In this document: positions 59,515-64,000 of the stretch, piece after piece | Layout of the letters: each line of letters begins with the position of its first letter | Position numbering within the stretch: position 1 is the stretch's first letter | Assembly: GCA_001801025.1 (NCBI GenBank) | Contig: MGWO01000001.1 | Coordinates: 1-64,000 of the forward strand | Origin: Gallionellales bacterium GWA2_54_124 | Lineage (GTDB): Bacteria > Pseudomonadota > Gammaproteobacteria > Burkholderiales > Gallionellaceae | DNA length: 64,000 nt | Reading direction: 5' to 3' | Translations under genes and position numbers: made by a program | The notes under the pieces: generated by a model | The model's database searches: none | What the model was told of the DNA's origin: nothing | The model's input: the letters and a program-made list of their open reading frames with translations, nothing else

Positions 59515-61499
59515 AAGGCATGCAAAAAATCAAGCGCGGAACCGGTTTCAGAGGTTTGCTTGAATACTCTGTTGACCACGATGATGGACACATCATCGGC
59601 GGCAACATGGCGGGCACAACACCCCGCGAGATTTCACGCGAATTCGGCACTGCTCGTCGCATGCGCCCGGACATTGACAAGCCAGTCTGGCATAACAGTC
59701 TCCGTTTACCAGCTGGTGAGCACCTTTCTGATGAAAAATGGAATGAAGTTGCTAAGGGCTACATGCACGGTATGGGCTTTTTAGATGCGCATCAATTTGC
59801 TCTTATTAAACACGACAGCCGCGAAGGTGAACACATTCACATTATCGCCAATCGCGTGAGTCTGAACGGGGATGTGTATTTAGGAAAAAACGAGAATCTG
59901 AAGAGTACGAAACTTATTTCTGATCTCGAACAAAAGCACGGTCTTCACGTCACCGTCGGCGCAGAACTTGACCACAAAACAGACCTGCCATCGACAAAAA
60001 CAGACAAACGCAAGCCAAAGCGCGGCGAGGTAGAAAAAGCAGTGCGCACTCTAGTGAAGCCCGCGCGCATGGCCATACAAGACGCCATTGATAACGTAAT
60101 GGAAAATGCAGATTGCCGCACGCTTGAAGACCTGACAAACCGGCTTGCCGAACAACGTATCACTGTCCGTCCATTCATATCTGATGGCGAAATCAAGGGG
60201 CTCAGTTTCACGTCAAATGACAAGGCCGGTAACGAAGTTGGCTTTTCTGGCTCGCAACTCGGCGAGCAATACAAATACAAGAACCTGATTAACAGAATGG
60301 AGAATAAAAATGAGCAAGATCGAAGATTTGAAGCTGTTGCCGACACCCGCAGAATTGCGGAAACAGATCCAGAACCAATCGGCAACGATGGACGATTGGC
60401 TGGACGCGCGACCGCAAATAATCAAAAGCTTCAAAAACCTGCAGGCGCAAATCAAAAAACTGGAAAGAGAGGTGGCGGAATTAAGGAGAACAAAAATAAC
60501 CAACCCGCTGATTTAACATCAAAAATTAACGATTTAACGCCGTTCGACATTGAGCGAAAAGTGAAGGAGTTTATTATGGAACAAGACAAAATTGAATTTG
60601 ACATGGAATTTATTCGACAGCAAGCACGAATCGCCACAAAACTGACGGGCGATTTCGATGCGTTTTGTGCTCACCTAGATAAAATGGGCATTCAGGTCGA
60701 GAAGTACAGAGAAGACCCAGACCCAAAAACTGGCAAGCTCGGTGACGTTCGCGGGATCAGCTACAGCCATAATGACCGCAAAATCGGTGGCGGCAAGCTG
60801 GGTGACGAGTTTAAGTATTCGGCCATCATTGCTGCTCTCAAATCACCGCCGCCGCAGCCAAGCAGAGTTAAAAAACTGACCAGCATTTTAACTGGGCAAC
60901 CAACAACACCAGCCTCAAAAACTATCACCCCGCAATGCATGGACGGGATCGGCACGCATCGCTATACATCGCCGAATCAACCACAACCAACCGAGTCCGG
61001 CCAGCTTTTTGCCGGACTGGAATACCAACACAAGGACGGCAAATATAACCTTTACTGGCCTCGTGCTGACAAGCCCAGTTTTGTCTACGACCCCAATGTG
61101 TGCAAAGTAAATCTTACGCATGAGCATCGCGGCGGCGGCAATGGCCGTGACCTCAAAAAGTTGTTCGATGTCGCAGTCGAAAAAGGCCTCGATAATCCGA
61201 CCCTAAAAATTTTTGGTTCAGACCAATTCCGGCACGACGCTGCGCAAGAAGCGGCACGACGCGGACTCAAGGTCGATATGAGCGATCCGACCGTCCGCGA
61301 TGCATACATCTCCCAAACACTTCAAATGAGCGAGCAATCGCTTTCAGAAGACGGACTGATGAGTATGCAGGCCGAAGACATTCAAGCAGACGAAGCCGAA
61401 GCCGAGCGCCGCCGCATCGAGCAAGAGGAAGCATTAAAAAACGAGGACGGCGATCAAGATGATGATAAGTCCGACCGTCAACAACACATGCACGCCTAA
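59511..61499 (+). CDS. MOBP-type relaxase with C-terminal LPD7-like domain
   Basis: 662 aa; HQFALIKHDSREGEHIHIIANRVSLNGDVY (relaxase His motif III); C-terminal KKLFDVAVEKGLDNPTLKIFGSDQFRHDAAQEAARRGLKVDM. Confidence 0.85.
   Translation: MKGMQKIKRGTGFRGLLEYSVDHDDGHIIGGNMAGTTPREISREFGTARRMRPDIDKPVWHNSLRLPAGEHLSDEKWNEVAKGYMHGMGFLDAHQFALIKHDSREGEHIHIIANRVSLNGDVYLGKNENLKSTKLISDLEQKHGLHVTVGAELDHKTDLPSTKTDKRKPKRGEVEKAVRTLVKPARMAIQDAIDNVMENADCRTLEDLTNRLAEQRITVRPFISDGEIKGLSFTSNDKAGNEVGFSGSQLGEQYKYKNLINRMENKNEQDRRFEAVADTRRIAETDPEPIGNDGRLAGRATANNQKLQKPAGANQKTGKRGGGIKENKNNQPADLTSKINDLTPFDIERKVKEFIMEQDKIEFDMEFIRQQARIATKLTGDFDAFCAHLDKMGIQVEKYREDPDPKTGKLGDVRGISYSHNDRKIGGGKLGDEFKYSAIIAALKSPPPQPSRVKKLTSILTGQPTTPASKTITPQCMDGIGTHRYTSPNQPQPTESGQLFAGLEYQHKDGKYNLYWPRADKPSFVYDPNVCKVNLTHEHRGGGNGRDLKKLFDVAVEKGLDNPTLKIFGSDQFRHDAAQEAARRGLKVDMSDPTVRDAYISQTLQMSEQSLSEDGLMSMQAEDIQADEAEAERRRIEQEEALKNEDGDQDDDKSDRQQHMHA
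60310..60516 (+). CDS. Nested out-of-frame ORF inside relaxase gene, possible MobB-like coiled-coil protein
   Basis: 68 aa MSKIEDLKLLPTPAELRKQIQNQSATMDDWLDARPQIIKSFKNLQAQIKKLEREVAELRRTKITNPLI; GGAG SD 7 nt before ATG. Confidence 0.55.
   Translation: MSKIEDLKLLPTPAELRKQIQNQSATMDDWLDARPQIIKSFKNLQAQIKKLEREVAELRRTKITNPLI
60576..61499 (+). CDS. Possible internally initiated C-terminal relaxase product
   Basis: In-frame ATG preceded by GTGAAGGAG with 6-nt spacing; would encode about 307 aa beginning MEQDKIEFDMEFIRQQ. Confidence 0.45.
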   Translation: MEQDKIEFDMEFIRQQARIATKLTGDFDAFCAHLDKMGIQVEKYREDPDPKTGKLGDVRGISYSHNDRKIGGGKLGDEFKYSAIIAALKSPPPQPSRVKKLTSILTGQPTTPASKTITPQCMDGIGTHRYTSPNQPQPTESGQLFAGLEYQHKDGKYNLYWPRADKPSFVYDPNVCKVNLTHEHRGGGNGRDLKKLFDVAVEKGLDNPTLKIFGSDQFRHDAAQEAARRGLKVDMSDPTVRDAYISQTLQMSEQSLSEDGLMSMQAEDIQADEAEAERRRIEQEEALKNEDGDQDDDKSDRQQHMHA

Positions 61500-61507
61500 A
61501 CAGCCGT

Positions 61508-61526
61508 GGCCGGATTCGTTCCGGCC
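61508..61526 (+). promoter_or_regulatory. GC-rich hairpin between relaxase and downstream gene
   Basis: GGCCGGA-TTCGT-TCCGGCC, 7-bp stem, followed by TTAT. Confidence 0.5.
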
Positions 61527-61541
61527 TTATAGGAGTTGAAA

Positions 61542-62210
61542 ATGTTTGAACCGCCATCAATACAAATCGCAGAATTACCCGGCCTCATGCGCAAAGCCGG
61601 CGTTCCCGAACGTCTGATTCCGCGCCTCGTACAGCTCGAAAGTGACAAGCGCGCGTTGAAAACCTGGCGCAAAGATCAGGGGCAACAGATTGATTCAAAG
61701 GAAAAAAGAGAAGCGGTTCAAGCAAAAAAAAACAAGCGCGCGGACAATTTTGCGTTTTGGTTATTTTTCCTCACGATCATCTTGGAAGATTCTAAAAAAC
61801 AACAGGATTGTAGCGTGTGGATGCGCGAAAGTATTTTTAAAATGTGCGGCAGGTCAAAGCCTTACATTAATTTCACGCCTCACACATCCATCAATCTCGA
61901 TCAAGCTGGCATCGAAAGAAACCTGTGCGGCATCGGGTTGCTCACATACCCAGCCGAACAAGTTGTTGAAGCCGCCAATAACGGTTGGCCGTTCAGCCGC
62001 CGTGAAGCAGTCGCACAGCAATTCAATTTGCCTATGCCGTCGCCGACCGGACGCTACCCAATGAGTTCCGCATCCCAAATCATTGAAGAGTACGCAGAGA
62101 AGAAAAAGAAAGCACCAGCACCGGAAACAGCACCAGCTGCGGTAGATAAAGATGAAGTAGAAGATTTTGAGTTCGATTTGCAGGGCAGTGTCGCATCACC
62201 AAGTTTTTAA
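61542..62210 (+). CDS. Hypothetical protein of the element (222 aa)
   Basis: TAGGAG RBS; Lys-rich middle and acidic C-terminus; no recognised family. Confidence 0.7.
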   Translation: MFEPPSIQIAELPGLMRKAGVPERLIPRLVQLESDKRALKTWRKDQGQQIDSKEKREAVQAKKNKRADNFAFWLFFLTIILEDSKKQQDCSVWMRESIFKMCGRSKPYINFTPHTSINLDQAGIERNLCGIGLLTYPAEQVVEAANNGWPFSRREAVAQQFNLPMPSPTGRYPMSSASQIIEEYAEKKKKAPAPETAPAAVDKDEVEDFEFDLQGSVASPSF

Positions 62211-62236
62211 TTTTGAACAAGAAAGAGAGCATAAAA

Positions 62237-62485
62237 ATGGATCAAGATAAATTCCACGAAGACAACTTTGACGCTGCAACTTGCGATGCGGAGGCACTAG
62301 CAGCGGCGATTATTTGCGCAACTAACCCGTTGCGCTTTGCGTACCTGTGTGGCGTGCAGAGCGCACGTCACAAGCATGGCATGAGTCAAGCAATGACAGA
62401 AGCGTATGAAGACGGCGAAGACTATTTCAAAATTGTTCGAACAGCTGCAACGAACAATGGCAAACGCCAGCTCATAGTAATATAG
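62237..62485 (+). CDS. Hypothetical protein (82 aa)
   Basis: MDQDKFHEDNFDAATCDAEALAAAI...; operonic. Confidence 0.6.
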   Translation: MDQDKFHEDNFDAATCDAEALAAAIICATNPLRFAYLCGVQSARHKHGMSQAMTEAYEDGEDYFKIVRTAATNNGKRQLIVI

Positions 62486-62513
62486 TTTTTTAACAGAAAA
62501 AAGGAGTATTAAA

Positions 62514-62702
62514 ATGTGTAAATTCAATAGTATAGCTGGCGCAGCAACAGCGTCGAGGTCAGTCATTCGCAGCTTGCAAAAGCCCGGACAGCCAACCCCC
62601 GGAACCCCCGGTAGCGGCGGCGGGCAGGACGGCGTCGGGCAAGGACAAACCCAAACCCCTGCCGCGCCGAGCGATAACAGCTGGGGCGGACGCAAATACT
62701 AA
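62514..62702 (+). CDS. Small Gly/Pro/Gln-rich protein (62 aa)
   Basis: MCKFNSIAGAATASRSVIRSLQKPGQPTPGTPGSGGGQDGVGQGQTQTPAAPSDNSWGGRKY; AGGAG RBS upstream. Confidence 0.55.
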   Translation: MCKFNSIAGAATASRSVIRSLQKPGQPTPGTPGSGGGQDGVGQGQTQTPAAPSDNSWGGRKY

Positions 62703-62729
62703 AGCGCGCATTTATATAAAGGAGTAATC

Positions 62730-63407
62730 ATGCTTACTTATCTTGATTCATTTTTATCAGCAATCGCTTTCATTCTGACAGTATTGCTATCAATCGCAGG
62801 AAAAATCATTGCACTTTTGATTTTCCCCACGATTATTGTTTATCTGATATATCGAGCAGTTAAACAAAAAAAGCCATCAGGACTCGAAATCATCAATCAA
62901 ATCAATGATGCGCCGATACCGGAAAACTGGAAATTTGATGGATACAGAGACCCCGACGGCGTCGCTTTTGATCCATTTTTACACCCCTCGCGCGAAATCT
63001 CGACAGCCTTTTTTCATGTCGAAAAGTGCTACATCGCGATGTGTTTAGAAAAAAAAGTCTCTTGCACGACATTTCATTTTGTAATCACGAATTTTAAACC
63101 GACAAAATCCAGCATGTCGCGCGCTACATTTAACGAGACGCACGAAGGCGGACTGAGCTGCAGCTTGCCAATACCGAACGGCGGATATTTCAGGCAGTTG
63201 CACGCTCACGAGTCAACAAGTCAAGATTTAATACAAAAAATCAAAGATCTGCACGAATCTCGGACGCCAGCGGAAATTGACGGGAACGTGATTTGGTGGG
63301 ATTTCGAAGATCCGAAACTGCGCGGACGCGGAAATTTTCACGGTTTCAATGATAAGAAAAACAGCTGTCCAGCAATTTTTCTCACAGATGTTCAAGCCGC
63401 AGCATGA
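62730..63407 (+). CDS. Membrane-anchored hypothetical protein (225 aa)
   Basis: Two N-terminal hydrophobic stretches and a soluble C-terminal domain; AAAGGAG RBS. Confidence 0.7.
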   Translation: MLTYLDSFLSAIAFILTVLLSIAGKIIALLIFPTIIVYLIYRAVKQKKPSGLEIINQINDAPIPENWKFDGYRDPDGVAFDPFLHPSREISTAFFHVEKCYIAMCLEKKVSCTTFHFVITNFKPTKSSMSRATFNETHEGGLSCSLPIPNGGYFRQLHAHESTSQDLIQKIKDLHESRTPAEIDGNVIWWDFEDPKLRGRGNFHGFNDKKNSCPAIFLTDVQAAA

Positions 63408-63423
63408 AGATGAAGGAGTAATC

Positions 63424-64000
63424 ATGAAAAACAACTACAAAAAATTGATTTGCATCGCGATTTTTGCGGCACTGCCAGGCGCGGCAAGTGCCGCTCCTGC
63501 TGAAGTGACCATGCTGTTCCCCGGCGCGCTCGGGCAGATCGTTGCTGCGGTTGCAACGCCAATAGTCAACGCCATTGGTATCTCACAGCAGGCTTTAATG
63601 TCTGCAACAATCGATTCGTCAGCAAAGATCGCAGACATCACGGAACAGCGCAACCTGGAGGCTTGGAAGAATCAAGCGAAATATGCAGCGCAACAGCATC
63701 AGCAGCCAGCGATTGACGGCTGTGGCGGACAGTCACAAGCCGCATTCTCTGGCTCGGTTGTCGATATGTCGCGGGCAATGTCGAGTGCGATGAAGGCGAG
63801 TCTCGCGACACACGCAAACAATGCGCCAGCTGAGTCAGAGCAAGCTTTTTTAGTCGCAGACACTCACCGACGTGACTATTGCGATAAAAATACAGACCCG
63901 AAACATTGCGCGGACTCCGCAAATCCGAATGGATCGGCAAACAGTACTGGTGAGCCAATGCCGGGAGCTGACGCCAAATCTGGCTCATTGTTTACGGGCG
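63424..64000 (+). CDS. Exported hypothetical protein (partial, runs off window end)
   Basis: Signal peptide MKNNYKKLICIAIFAALPGAASAAP; AAGGAG RBS; open to the window edge; Cys pair in YCDKNTDPKHCADSA. Confidence 0.75.
   Translation, partial: MKNNYKKLICIAIFAALPGAASAAPAEVTMLFPGALGQIVAAVATPIVNAIGISQQALMSATIDSSAKIADITEQRNLEAWKNQAKYAAQQHQQPAIDGCGGQSQAAFSGSVVDMSRAMSSAMKASLATHANNAPAESEQAFLVADTHRRDYCDKNTDPKHCADSANPNGSANSTGEPMPGADAKSGSLFTG

Larger units (their letters stand above)
55422..64000 (+). mobile_element. Apparent integrated mobilizable/conjugative element next to tRNA-Leu (right end outside window)
   Basis: Relaxase, MobC-like and D5-type replication helicase genes, AT-rich and hairpin-rich spacers, uncharacterised small genes; begins immediately after tRNA-Leu. 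No integrase seen within the window. Confidence 0.75.

Noticed and set aside
59945-60385. 146-aa minus-strand ORF opposite the relaxase
   Set aside because: Antisense shadow; unlike the plus-strand nested ORF it shows no RBS or protein-like composition.

Overview
The window looks like chromosomal DNA of a betaproteobacterium, possibly Gallionella/Sideroxydans-like (taxonomy is inference from gene content). It falls into four blocks. (1) About 1-29 kb is a dense sensory and c-di-GMP block: c-heme (CxxCH) chemoreceptors, HD-GYP, HDOD, stand-alone receivers, a MerR-like HTH fused to a receiver, a large hybrid kinase, a FIST protein and GGDEF/EAL proteins. It surrounds an NsrR-like regulator, norC-norB, an NnrS-like protein and a NIT-domain chemoreceptor. 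(2) About 29.2-30.1 kb is a long non-coding gap with clustered DnaA boxes, an IHF consensus match and strong hairpins. (3) About 30-55 kb is mostly housekeeping (cysM, fimV-like, amiC, tsaE, queG, rlmM-like, sppA-like, ybbA/ybbP-like, acpP-fabF-pabC-mltG-tmk-holB-tatD), with a 21-bp minisatellite and a small accessory block. (4) A tRNA cluster (Gly, Gly, Cys, Leu) is followed by an apparently mobile element that runs off the window end. It carries a zinc-ribbon protein, a D5/P4-like helicase, a structured non-coding region, a MobC-like protein, a MOBP-type relaxase and uncharacterised envelope proteins. The most interesting signal is in the relaxase gene: a well-formed out-of-frame nested ORF with its own Shine-Dalgarno, then a strong in-frame internal start ahead of a duplicated domain. 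This resembles the overlapping mobA/mobB/repB' organisation of known mobilizable plasmids, but in a different context. No searches were run; all family calls come from motifs and recollection.
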